From Siphonodentalium dalli (taxonomy: Eukaryota > Mollusca > Scaphopoda > Gadilida > Siphonodentaliidae): DNA of 64,000 nucleotides. The position numbers were made by a program, and so were the translations under genes. Each line of letters opens with the position of its first letter. Positions within the stretch are counted from its first letter, which is position 1. A model generated the notes under the pieces. That model had not been told where the DNA came from. It was given only the letters and a program-made list of their open reading frames with translations, and did not search any database. The stretch lies in the NCBI GenBank assembly GCA_032622095.1, contig CP136062.1:141254351-141318350 (forward strand), written 5' to 3'. Below, one piece after another: positions 45,194-56,773 of the stretch.

Positions 45194-48100
45194 TAGTCCA
45201 GGAGATATTGGTCGACCTCTGCACCCCCCCCCCAGGACTTAACTTCACCCCACTAATTTTCTTCCTTAAGGTCTCCTCTAATTTTTTTCACTTGTTAACA
45301 AGAACAAAAAGTGGCCGCAGAGACTCCAGACAAGATGGCGTCCATCATGGCGGCCATTTGTTTTAAATGCACCAGGTCTCTTTGATCGCCATTATAGTAA
45401 AGATGATAGCAAATGCGGTCTTGTTTTCCGCTCGATTCGTTATGCTAATATACAACCCTTACAAATTAGCCAAAAATCCGACACCAAAATCCAATATGGC
45501 GGCCAAGATGGCCGCCGAAATGTTAAAATATGCTATTTTTCTGACATGTTACCACCTTTCGTTTGTCTCTGTGGGAAAATATTAGAATATTTGCGTCATT
45601 TTATACATTTATAATATAGAGGAGTCATTGGCGAACACATGGGGACCATAATATGTATTCATTGCGGGATATTTTTGTCCGATATCACGTTTCCCAAATC
45701 CCGGTATCATAGTTCGAAGCCGAATCTCCGTTAATAACGGGATGTTATGTTTCGAATCAATGAATGTTATTGCTATTATAACAACACCATGCATATATAT
45801 TTGCAGGAGATACTCGAGCTAGGATTCCTCTTATACCTTAGTTGAGGAATATTTACCCAAATCCAAGATGGCGGCCAAAATGGCCACCAGAAATAAAAAA
45901 TCGCCGAAAATCGCTGATTTTAACATCAGTGGGTATTATTGTCATGACAACTCCACACCTGCTTACTATTGTAAGTTGGAAACACTTAGGCGAAGAACTT
46001 TCCTTGTACCATATCCAAATAAAAGTCCCCCAAATCCAAAATGGCGCCCACAATGGCGGACAGAATTTGAATAATCACCGAAATTCCCTCATATTCACAT
46101 CATTGGGCATTATTGTCGAGACAACTCCACCCATGCTTACAATTGAGTTGGACATACTGAGGTGAAGTAATTACATTACATCTCATGCAAGAAATTGTTT
46201 TCCAAATCGAAGATGGCGGCCAAAATGGCGACCGAAATTTGAAAACAAATCTACATTCCTTTACTTTCTTAGGATGGGCGTTATTGTTTCGCGATTTCTA
46301 TCCACCATTACATGTTGATATGGAATAGTGACATGAAGTATTCATTAGAGTTTGGCAATTGATACTCACAGCCAAGATCGCTGGTAAATTGGCGGCTAGA
46401 AATTGAAAAGAAATCGATATTTTCACATATTAATTTCAACTTTTTGTCATAATATCGGTATGTATGGACGAAATTGTACATAAACCATCTACTAGTTCAA
46501 CTTAAAGGTATCAAAACGCATAACATAGCTCGTATCCTTCTGGAAAGATGAAACACCACAATTAATATCGCGATGTGGCATTTCGAAATCCAGTCTCCAC
46601 TTAGCGCCGATAATGGGCGTAAGCGTAGGCGCGCCGAATAGTTATATCAGAACAATTACATGATAACAGATTCTGATTTGCCACGTCACGTCCATTATTA
46701 TCTGGACCAGCTTCCATTTCTTTGTCTGATAAATCTAGGTCGCTCACACCGACAAAGTATTTACCACTTCCTGGGAGTAGGGTCCCTCTAATCATAACGT
46801 TTCAAACAATTCATTTTCCGGTGTCTAGCTTACAGAAGGTCATCTCTATGTATGTGTCTCATACCCCATGGAGTAGCGACATTTTCACCTGGCGAACCAG
46901 TTAGCTAGTCACATCTCAATAGATAGTTCGTCAACTCACACTCAGCGAACGCATTTGGCATATGTGGACAACTTCGACAGTGTTTCGAAGGTTGCTAGCT
47001 GTCTCATTCCCTTGGACAGATGTCTATCAGCTAAGGAGAAGACCCTAGTGTACAGACTACCCACACTTATTGACCATTATCCGAAGCAAACTGTGTGACG
47101 CCCCGCAGTTGTCTCGTCGAATATCTCCCAGCAGAGAAGAACAATGCTCGCGGTGCTAGTTTGTGGACATGCGCCATGATAGTGGGAATGAAATGGGCCA
47201 CTGTATACACCACCCCTACACCTGGTGCATGTTTAAGATATCGAATGTCATGCGTGTCGGTTTTGTTTAGCCTTTATGATTCAACTACGTACACTTTTGT
47301 CTGGATAATAATATGCTAGCCTCCCTCAAAACAGTCGGATGGACTAAAGGATAATGTCTTTATAGCATGGATGTATGCGTGTTTTGTTATCCTCTCTCGG
47401 GGTTATTGTCATTATGTGGGCGGTATTATTCAAGAGAATGTCTGGAACTGTGGTGCATTTATTTCACTATGTGTTTAAAGAACAATTTGCAGTCTCGATG
47501 GCGATGGCTGTGGCCGTTGGGGGACGCGACCCTTATGATCATATAGCTTTATATATATATAACTTTAGAATATAGTAGTTAATGTCTCATGCAGGAAAAT
47601 GGTCGCATTGGTGATGTTATCAAGAAATCACTTGGTGTACCAACGTGTGTTGAACTGAATGCAAGAGCTCATCAACGTAACATTCCTCTGGATGTTCTTC
47701 GCGTTGAACATTTCACCCTTTTGTTGATGGCATTTGTACTTTCTTGAACCATACCACCCAGCGTGAGTATGACATATCAACCAACTATCAAAGGTATCGC
47801 CTTTAAGACTACACCACAGTCTTTGTGGGGCTTATACAACAGTAGCCAATGACATACCCCTGGTCCAGTTGTTTAAGAACGGCTTCCAAACGGATGGGAA
47901 CATACAATCTTAGCATACAAGGAAAGCAAAGCCACACATGAGATCCTGTCTGAATCTAAAACATAACAAAATAAGGGGCGGTACAGTCATGGTCCAATTT
48001 CATTTCCACTATCATGATACATACCCACAAACTAGCACCGTGTGTATTGTTATCATCTGCTTGGATCTGTTCGGTGAGACGATTGCTGGACGCCAACAAG

Positions 48101-50144
48101 CTTGTTCTTATGGTCATGTTCAAGGAGTTTGGGTATATTATGCATTATGGTCTTCTACGCCTTAGCAGAATTGCATCCGGCAAATGTCGGGCTTTCAACA
48201 TTCGAAGCCATATACAGAAGTTGTCCGGGTACGTCAGTGCATTAGATGAGTATGTGAATTGATGAACCATATATTGAGAAGTGGCTGTTTGGGAAGATCA
48301 CCAGGCATACACGTTGTTATCCCCATTAGGTCACCAAAGCTGGCAATACGCAGATAGATAGGTCCTTATGAAAGCTAGTATACGCATCGACCGAATACCT
48401 TTATAGTGTATCGCACAAGATGACGCATATACCCCATATGTTGCATCTGAATTATACCATAAGCTATACCACGAATGAAGCTCGCTAAGAATTCCAAGCT
48501 TTCGAAACCAACACGTGAGCTGGACACCGGCATATGTATTGTTTGAAACATTGCGATTAGTGGCACACTCCTACAAAGAAGAGTAGTGAACTGTTGTTGT
48601 GAGTGAGATAGATTAATATGACGAAGAGACGGAAACGAGTCTAGATAATGCTGAATGTGGCATTCAGAATAAGCTCAGGTACTGTTGTTTTGATTCTTGG
48701 AAGTCATAATATGACTATTCGGCGCACCTATATACGGTTACGGCCAGTATGAGCCCTTAGTGGAGAATGGATTTTGAAATGCCACATTGCGATTATGGGT
48801 GTTCATCCTTCCAAAAGGCTACGACTTACATTGGAACTAATATATGGCTTATATTACGTACCGTTTTGTTTATACAAATCAATATTATGACAAAAAGTTG
48901 AAATTAGTATGTGATAATATCGGCTTCTTTTCAATTTCTGCCCGCCAGTTTGGCCGCCATATTGACTGAGTATCACTTGCCAAACCCTAATGAATAATTC
49001 ATACATATCAACATGTAATGGTGGGTAGAAATCGCGAAACAATAACGCCCATCTTAAGAAAGTAAAGGAATGTAGGCGGGTTTTCAAATTTCGGTCGCCA
49101 TTTTGGCCGCCATCTTCGATTTGGAAAACAATTTCTTGCATGAGATGTAAGGTAATTACTTCGCCTCAGTATTTCCAACTCAATTGTACGCATGGATGGA
49201 GTTGTCTCGACAATAATGCCCAATGATGTGAATATGAGGGAATTTCGGTAATTTTTCAAAATCTTTCCGCCATTGTGGGCGCCATTTTGGATTTGGGGGA
49301 CTTTTATTTGGATATGGTACAAGGAAAGTTCTTCGCCTAATTGTTCCCAACTTACAATAGTAAGCAGGTGTGGAGTTGTCATGACAATAATGCTCACTGA
49401 TGTTAAAATCAGCGATTTTCGGCGATTTTTTATTTCTGGTGGCCATTTTGGCCGCCATCTTGGATTTGGGTAAATATTCCTCAACTCAGGTATAAGAGGA
49501 ATCCTAGCTCGAGTATCTCCTGCACATATATATGCATGGGTGTTGTTATAATAGCAATAACATTCATTGATTCGAAACATAACATCCCGTTATTAACGGA
49601 GATTCGGCTTCGAACTATGATACCGGCATTTGGGGAAAACGTGATATCGGACAAAAATATCCCGCAATGAATGCATATTATGGTCCCCATGTGTTCGCCA
49701 ATGACTCCTCTATATTATAAATGTATAAAATGACGCAAATATTCTAACATTTTCCCACAGAGACAAACGAAAGGTGGTAACATGTCAGAAAAATAGCATA
49801 TTTTAACATTTCGGCGGCCATCTTGGCCGCCATATTGGATTTTGGTGTCGGATTTTTGGCTAATTTGTAAGGGTTGTATATTAGCATAACGAATCGAGCG
49901 GAAAACAAGACCGCATTTGCTATCATCTTTACTATAATGGCGATCAAAGAGACCTGGTGCATTTAAAACAAATGGCCGCCATGATGGACGCCATCTTGTC
50001 TGGAGTCTCTGCGGCCACTTTTTGTTCTTGTTAACAAGTGAAAAAAATTAGAGGAGACCTTAAGGAAGAAAATTAGTGGGGTGAAGTTAAGTCCTGGGGG
50101 GGGGGGGGGGGGGGTGCAGAGGTCGACCAATATCTCCTGGACTA
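45194..50144. mobile_element. 5-kb inverted-repeat (fold-back) structure FB1
   Basis: The outer 45194 (TAGTCCAGGAGATATTGG) matches the reverse complement ending at 50144. The arms stay alignable through 45850-46480 (right arm 48880-49480), more loosely to about 46830 and 48510. The arms are highly similar outside and diverged inside. Both encode the same repeat-derived frame (45367-45585 and its inverse). From about 45860 the left arm has ~170-bp units carrying AAGATGGCGGCCAAAATGGCC-like cores (45865, 46037, 46210, 46373). The mirrored homopolymer is C10 on the left (45224-45233) and G19 on the right (50096-50114). No transposase was recognised. Confidence 0.8.
46831..48509 (+). other. central spacer of FB1 with protein-like stretches
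   Basis: Between the arms lie short plus-strand stretches that read like protein: 46946-47094 (SVSKVASCLIPLDRC, KTLVYRLPTLIDHY, then a stop), 47095-47190 (CLVEYLPAEKNNARG), 47593-47740 (NGRIGDVIKKSLGVP), and 48090-48262 (ANKLVLMVMFKEFG). None resembles a transposase I know, and LVEYLP only faintly recalls major-facilitator transporters. They could be captured gene fragments or remnants of the element's own gene. Function is unknown. Confidence 0.3.
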
Positions 50145-50660
50145 ATAAGGAAACAAGAAAACCAATGTCAAAAATGGTAACGCGCTCAAGATAATATATT
50201 ATATACCCATAATTGTAATTATAGAATATAAAATATATTGGTTTTGCGAATGACCAAATCAGAATTCCGTTAAAATAACAATAACAGTATACACACCGAA
50301 TTAGCGAACCGGCGACCGACTTCGACCACAACCCCCAGTGGGCTGCAGAACGAAACATGTCTATAAAAGTTGAAATATAAGACTTAAAAAATTTCTTTTT
50401 CATTTCTTTTATTTGTAATTGGCATAGCTTATCACAAACCAAAAATCAACATTATTGACATAATGTTAACGACAATAAACGAAATTGAAATTCCCAACTA
50501 CACCTTTTACCGGACTCGGCCTCCGCTCGCAGTTCGACTTTTACTCCGCCCAAAAATTCCCATTCTATAAATAAAACACCCATGCGCCCAGGCGAATCAA
50601 GAATCTCTACACCAGTATACACGCGGAGCGCGCGTAATAATGCCGGTGACCAGCTCACAA
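50145..50660 (-). repeat. dispersed repeat family R1, copy 2
   Basis: Minus-strand homologue of 12200-12710, extending to the signature GCGCGTTACCATTTTTGACATTGG at about 50165-50190. FB1 abuts it at 50144, within or next to the TTTTCTTGTT end of the repeat. Confidence 0.75.
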
Positions 50661-50849
50661 ATTTGCCTTATTCTTGGCAAACTTCATCCACGGTAGCATA
50701 TATAGTACTGTATAATTCATCTGCCACATATGGGATTTGAGCGTCATATCTTGCGAGATAAACTAGAAAGGCATGCCATCGATGAGTACACTAGCGATCA
50801 GAAGATCCTCTCTATATATCTACGTCTTTCTCATCTTTTGTGACCTGTT

Positions 50850-51100
50850 TACGTGACAGCCAACAGCGACAGAAATGACAAATTGTCGCATGTTTTGCCG
50901 CTTTCGCGATCGCCAAAACATGCCAAATGTCGTATGTTTTGGCGCGCGCCGAAAGCGGCAAAATGTGCGACTAATGTCGCTTTCGGCGCGCGCCCAAAAC
51001 AAGCGACATTGCGGCGCACGGTTTTTCGCTTACGGAGCGCCACTAATGGCGCACATTTTGTCGCTTTCGGCGCAACAGAAGCGCCATTTATAGGAAGTGG
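50850..51100. repeat. GC-rich minisatellite with GCGCCGAAAGCG units
   Basis: Short units around CGCTTTCGGCGCGCGCC, AAAACAAGCGACATT and their inversions are repeated over 250 bp. It is markedly more GC-rich than its surroundings and lies just inside intron 1, about 100 bp after the exon 1 donor. A 14-base G run is at about 51151-51164. Frames here on both strands are by-products. Confidence 0.8.
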
Positions 51101-51193
51101 CCCTAATAGTATTCCATAAAGCACCAGCACCCACTGTATTGTTTGTATTGGGGGGGGGGGGGGCAGCCACACATAAAAGGTGATTAGGCCTAC

Positions 51194-51485
51194 CTGTGTA
51201 AATGGGCGCTCCAGTGACGGCACTTTCCAAATTTCCGCTGCTGACGTAACAGTCAGATGACAATTCTATGTATGAGTAACGGATACAGGCAGCCATTCCT
51301 GCACAGCGCATCATACACTCCATGGCAGATGCTGCGACATCGAAACTGTATGGTGTGGCTCCACATACGGGCTGGCTCGTGTCGAAATAGTACAATTGAG
51401 CCACGAAAGAACCACACAAGCCTACATCTGAGAAAGACAGAAGCTTCACCACAAAAAGAGCAAACGACACCACGACGATTTTCAT
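51194..51485 (-). CDS. secreted PAN/WSC-domain gene, exon 1 (signal peptide + PAN/Apple-like)
   Basis: The first in-frame ATG on the minus strand is at 51485-51483. The frame extends two codons further upstream only through TTG. Residues 1-24 form a signal peptide (MKIVVVSFALFVVKLLSFSD, cleavage around residues 22-30). Residues about 31-83 carry Cys41, Cys57, Cys61, Cys67 and Cys79 in an ECMMRCAGMAACIRYSYI context, the pattern of a PAN/Apple-like module. The exon ends at a strong donor ACACAG/GTAGGC (GT at 51193-51192) in phase 1 after 97 codons. Joined to exon 2 the split codon is GCT (Ala); joined to the candidate exon it is GGA (Gly). The product would be secreted, about 195 aa, or 260 aa with the candidate exon. 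Function is unknown; WSC implies glycan binding. Confidence 0.78.
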
Positions 51486-52015
51486 GCCCAAAGTATATCT
51501 ACATTGGCATCAAGGTTCTTGTTTTTTTTTTCGAAGAAATTATAGTTATCAGATTTCGCAGTAGTATATGAGGTCCAACGAAAGGAATTTAAAATTGCAA
51601 GTATAATACTTCACTATTGACAGGAAAACAGAACAACCATTGACAGGAAAACAAAATCCGCAACTTATTCACAATTGCATGACAGAAAAGACTTAGTGTT
51701 CAAACAACGAGCCGATCAGTGCCGACTGGATGATATATAATCACAAAATGAACGTACGATCACGGTGCATTGGAAGTTATTGTCCTTCAAAATTGATCGC
51801 TGTAGGTCGTACAAACAAACACAACAGACGCAGTATGCTATGTAACGATCTAGACTTTTATAAGGAGAGACAGAGATGTTCATCGAATATCTTGCCAAGA
51901 GCTGTGAAGATGCATGGTATCACATCCATCATATACCACTTATAACAACTTGAAGATTTTTAGATATGTGATTGTGAGTTTATACGCTAGGTTTCTGACG
52001 TTCCAAGACAATAAA
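51486..52015. promoter_or_regulatory. upstream region of the PAN/WSC gene
   Basis: This holds the presumed 5' UTR and promoter of the minus-strand gene. A short upstream ATG...TAG (ATGCCAATGTAG) sits about 25 bp before the start codon. I see no convincing TATA or initiator element, and short frames here are unsupported. Confidence 0.35.
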
Positions 52016-52060
52016 GACGTTCAAGATAAGATAAGATACGTTTTAATGGTCGTTGAATAA
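52016..52060 (-). repeat. short LINE/SINE 3' tail with (CTTAT)n
   Basis: On the minus strand, CATTAAAACGTATCTTATCTTATCTTG is a tail of the same kind as 33187-33206. Only the end of the element can be recognised. Confidence 0.5.
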
Positions 52061-52105
52061 CCGTAACAAGTAAGAGACAACAATAAAAATAAAACCACAT
52101 GCTCT

Positions 52106-52184
52106 GGGGTAAATTACTAAATTACCAATATAGACTAAACCAGTGACTGGTATAGTCTATATTGGTATTTTAGTAATTTTCCCC
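52106..52184. other. 79-bp near-perfect hairpin
   Basis: Two 39-bp arms separated by a single base (52145) are reverse complements except at about three positions: GGGGTAAATTACTAAATTAC... against the end GTAATTTTCCCC. This may be a very small MITE or a structured-RNA precursor. Arms this long with a one-base loop suggest a palindromic element rather than a typical microRNA hairpin. Confidence 0.75.
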
Positions 52185-52851
52185 AAGGGGCTGTGAATAA
52201 AACTAGCGGCTTTTCAAATTCCCGGTGGGAAATTCGTATACTTTCATATAAATTAAGTATTCTCGTTTTACATGTATTGCGTTTCACCACTCCCTATTCC
52301 CTCTTCTCTCTTCCTATTTCTTGCGTTGATGCTTACTTTTATGTTGTGATTTTAGTGATGTACATGAACCTCTGCCAAATTATAGACATTGTATCTCAAT
52401 GTATCAGAATGCAGACAAAACAGATGAGTGCACAAATAGTCACCCTATTTCTCGTGATAAAAAAAAGTAAAGATTGTTTGATTTCCACATACAAGATAAA
52501 AGTTACAAATTTTGCACGGTTTTTAAACAATTTTCGCGGCATCATCATCGGGGTGACATGTAAACCACGACATGTAAGTTTGGTCGCGATCGGAGAGAAT
52601 TTATGTTTTACGACTTTGAACACCCCTTCCCACGCAGCGGTCAATAATCGGACAACGGCCATTTTGTAGAGATAAACTAAATTTAACTCACTCTACGATA
52701 AAGTGATTTAAGGGCCATATAACTCCATCAAGCAAGCACGGACAAAATTCTCAATGGCTTAACGGCCGCTACGGCCGCATGAACGGCCGTCTACTGTTGA
52801 TTTTGTACACACAGAGAAAATTTCGGCGTTCTTCATTTAGCGGTTCCTGCA
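52185..52851. other. non-coding, nothing firm
   Basis: Long opposing frames (52193-52669 + and 52396-52662 -) overlap and neither has a domain. GGTCGCGATCGGAG with nearby repeats suggests degenerate interspersed sequence. A cluster of CGGCCG palindromes lies at 52764-52790. Confidence 0.4.
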
Positions 52852-55800
52852 TTAGTGGGGGGGATAGTTGCAAAATCGTTCACTTTGTGATAGAAGCGCC
52901 AAACTTTCAGAGTTTGTTAAGTGGTTGGTGAGTATCACTAAACTGGCTGGTTCCAGATTTTGGAGGTCACCTTGACCTTCAATTTGACCTTGACCTTTTT
53001 GAAAATCTCAGTTTTTGGGTTGGGTGGTTTATGCCATCCTTTTCTTGTGAAAATCGCATCTTCTCACAGTTTTCTCAATACAGTTATAGTTGGGAGGTGA
53101 CCACGGTTCATTTGGGCCAAAATATATCTAAATGTTCATAAGATGGCCGCCAATATGGCCGCCGGAAGTTGAAAATATGACATTTTCTCACAAATATCTT
53201 CTAGTTCAATTCATGCTGTTTGGAACTGGTTGAGTAATGCAACTTTATTTTGTGTTTTGTATATTAACCGATCATTGGAGCAATTAAATATGTAATTATT
53301 GTGGTCCTAGCCCCTTCCGATCCCTCAAAACTTCGATTTTACAGGATGCGGTATAAAATTTCACAAAAAATCACAATTGGGATTCTAGTCATATATCAAC
53401 AAGAAATGAACATAACTTTGTAATGTAAGTGAGGCATATCATTATCTATGAATATTCCAAATCACTGGAACCAAAATTCTTACTTTGGCTCAAATTGGCT
53501 GCCAATATGGCCGCCAAAATATGGAAAATGGTAAATATTACAACAGCGTCTCCTGCAATCGTTTGCAAGTTGTGGTTGATGTATAAAATTGGCAATTCTG
53601 CATTCTATACATTGAATACTAACATGTCTGATGCACCATGGTTAATTGTTACTATTGTCACTACTGACATCGTCAAAAATATTGGACTTTTCTCTCAAAA
53701 ACTTCACATAAATATTGGCAAAAATTCATAACTATCTTTGGATTGAAAGGTGTTTATTGTTTTGGTCTATCTTAAATGTGTCTCACTACGGTGTTTATAG
53801 ACCAAATTGCTCAAGATGGCTTCCAAAATGGCAACCAAATTTGTAAAATGTAAATACAGGGGATGACCTTGTGGCCAATGGTGAGCTGAATGGGTATACA
53901 AGGAATGACTATATGGTTATCGGTCATGTTTATGAGTATCCACGGTGTGCCTGTATTGTGACGCGTGGCTGTAAGGTCACCCGTGGTCATGGGTCAGGTG
54001 TACATGTATACAGTGGGTCACTATATTGTTATGTCTGTGGTGTTTATGTATATATGTAATGACTGTGTGGTAATAGGTGGCCATCGTTTTCCGTTTTTAC
54101 GCCCCCATGTATATAAACACCACCAAGATAGAGAACTCTCTGACATGACCTCTCCATTGATTAACATATCCTTGAGTTATTGTGCCACCCAAGGTACACA
54201 TGTGCAACCCACCCATTACCTCAGTCACTCCATATGTACATAAACACAACATAAATGACAACATAGTCACCCACTTTATACACGTACACCTGATCATACA
54301 GCCATACTTGGTTATACCCGTACATACCACAAATGACGATACAGCCACGAGTCACCATGTATGGACACCAGGTATACACATACACCCGACACATTGCCAT
54401 ATAGTCACTCTATGTATACATATTCACTGCATTCACGATCATACGGTCACGCGTTGTATTCCTATTCACCCCACCATGGACTATACAACCACTACATGTA
54501 TACCTATTCGCCATATCCATTACCATAGAGTCAATCCAGGTATACATATGCACTTCACCAATGGTGAGCCCTTCCAGATATACCAATACCCGCACATACG
54601 ACCTCTCATAAGTTCCACACTTGCCATACTCATGATCATGCATCTACTCCCCATACACCATCAATGATAACACATCCACAACATATATAAATATACAACC
54701 CACCGTTGCCAACAGGGCACTCCCCATATACCCACACATCATCCATGACCATACAATAACTCGCGGTATACCTATTATCCTCATCTACGATAATAGAGTA
54801 ACTCCCTGGCTGTCATCTTGGCTTCCACCCTGTATCCAGTTGATAAATTTTTATCATAATGGGCCAGACTACCCACATATCATGGTTCATCTCAGTTCTG
54901 TCTCAAAGTTCAGCCCATTTCCTTTCAACAATATGGCCATAATCACAAAAGAGGTATTCCGCAAAATTCCATACTGCAACTTTAAAATGAATTTGTCATG
55001 CCCCATACTGATCTAGGATAAACATAATAGAACATAGTTGTCAGTTAATTAACTACCAGGTATAATAACCAAGTGAGTCACAATTTGCTACCTTTTCGGA
55101 TAACGCAGAGAATAATTTTCTGGATATGTGTAAAAAATTTACTTTTTACAAATTTGGTTGCCATTTTGGAAGCCATCTTGAGCAATTTAGTCTATAAATG
55201 TGTGACACATTTAAGATAGGTCAAAACAATAAACACATTTAATACCAAAGGTAGTTGCATTTTATTTGAAAAAAATGGTCGAACCCTGAAAAGTTATTTT
55301 TTGCCGATATTTATGTCAAGTTTGTGAGAGAAAAATCCAATATATCTGGTGATGTCAGTGGTGACAATAGTAACAATGACACATGGTGTATCAGACATGT
55401 TAGTATTCAATGTATAGAATACAGATTAACCAATTTTGAACATCAACACAACTTGTAAGCAATTGCATGACTCCCTGGTGCAATATTTACAATTTTCCTT
55501 ATTTTGGCGGCCATTTTGAGCCAAGGTAAGATTTTTGGTTCCAGAGAGTTGGAATATTCATAGGTAATGATATGCCTCACTTGCATTACGTTCTTTTCAT
55601 TTCTAGTTGAAATATGACTAGAATCCCAATTGTGATTTTTTAGTAAAATTTTGTACCGCGTTCTGTAAAATCGAATTTTTGAGGGATTGGAAGGGATTAG
55701 GACCCCAATAATTGCATATTTAATTGCTCCAATGATCAGTTAATATACAAAACACAAAATAAAGTTGCATTACTCAACCAGTTCCAAACTGCATGAATTG

Positions 55801-56165
55801 AACTAGGATATATTTGTGAAAAAATGTCATATTTTCAACTTCCGGCGGCCATATTGGCGGCCATCTTATGAAAATTTTGATATGTTTTGGCCCAAATGAA
55901 CCGTGGTCACCTCCCAACTATAACTGTATTGAGAAAACTGTGAGAAGATGCGATTTTCACAAGAAAAGGATGGCATAAACCACCCAACCCAAAAACTGAG
56001 ATTTTCAAAAAGGTCAAGGTCAAATTGAAGGTCAAGGTGACCTCCAAAATCTGGAACCAGCCAGTTTAGTGATACTCACCAACCATTTAACAAATTCTGA
56101 AAGTTTGGCGCTTCTATCACAAAGTGAACGATTTTTATGTTTTCCTGTAATTATCCCCCCCACTA
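52852..56165. mobile_element. 3.3-kb inverted-repeat (fold-back) structure FB2
   Basis: Left arm 52852-53857 and right arm 55138-56165 are reverse complements of high similarity. Outer landmarks are ATTAGTGGGGGG and TTCACTTTGTGATAGAAGCG; inner ones are CAAGATGGCTTCCAAAATGG and ACCAAATTTGTAAAA. The arms hold ATGGCCGCC-bearing cores near 53143, 53505 and 53817 (~320-360 bp apart) and their mirror images. No transposase is recognised. The core motif is shared with FB1, so the two are probably related families. Confidence 0.88.
53858..55137 (+). repeat. FB2 spacer: 42-bp minisatellite
   Basis: Units of exactly 42 bp are clear at about 54368-54540 (start TGTATACATATTCAC or variants, end ATAGTCACTC-like). 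Further degenerate units reach out to about 54100 and 54780, and inverted ones occur at 53880-54090. Because 42 is a multiple of three, one frame stays open for 161 codons (54182-54667) and gives a 14-residue His/Ile/Pro/Thr repeat. I regard that as a by-product. Confidence 0.8.
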
Positions 56166-56583
56166 CATGAGATTAAAGTGATGTGAAACGTAAATTGAAC
56201 CTCACAATTGAGTTCCCCGCGTTATTCTGTGGGAAGAGTGAATAAAATAACCCCGATACACGAAATCCCCCAACCAGAAGTCAGTTTCTATACATTATCA
56301 GTGATTATACGGCCATGCAACTAACTGTTTATATGTCATCAAGCGTCCCGAATAATTTGGCCATAAACACGAAATAAATAAACCGATGCGTTGTCTTGTG
56401 CAGTCGCGGAAATGCCAGAGCACTTCCGACTCGGTCGGGATTGAATCGGGTTTCGTTCTCATAAAATGGCTTCCAGGGAGGGTGACCGTTCGCTGGAATA
56501 GCGTCACATCAGAATATTTAAGCGAAAAACAAAATGACATCGCAATCGGTATAGTCAATTCGACAGGGGAGGAATAGAAAAGG
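56166..56583. other. non-coding, nothing recognised
   Basis: Sequence between FB2 and the DIRS-like element. Opposing short frames at 56298-56591 have no recognisable domain. Confidence 0.4.
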
Positions 56584-56773
56584 AATTCCATCCTATCATC
56601 TTACACCAAGGAACCCCATTGAGATAGCATTCTATCGCGTACACAGGCAATGCGTTCTTTCCCTTTACACAGACCAGTCGTGTTCTTTTTATTCTCTTGT
56701 GGATTTAATTATTTTTGTGTGTAGTTTAACTCGTGTTGTGTTGTTTTCTACATCTTGGATTTACTCTTCTACC

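Noticed and set aside
45367-45585. Conserved protein present twice (also inverted at 49744-49962)
   Set aside because: Both copies lie at mirrored positions in FB1 arms, so identity reflects the inverted repeat rather than protein conservation.
47095-47319. Possible major-facilitator transporter fragment in FB1
   Set aside because: The only resemblance is a short LVEYLP stretch; too weak to name. Kept only as an unidentified protein-like fragment.
52193-52669. 158-codon plus-strand frame
   Set aside because: No domain, overlapped by an antisense frame of similar quality, and repeat-like in composition.
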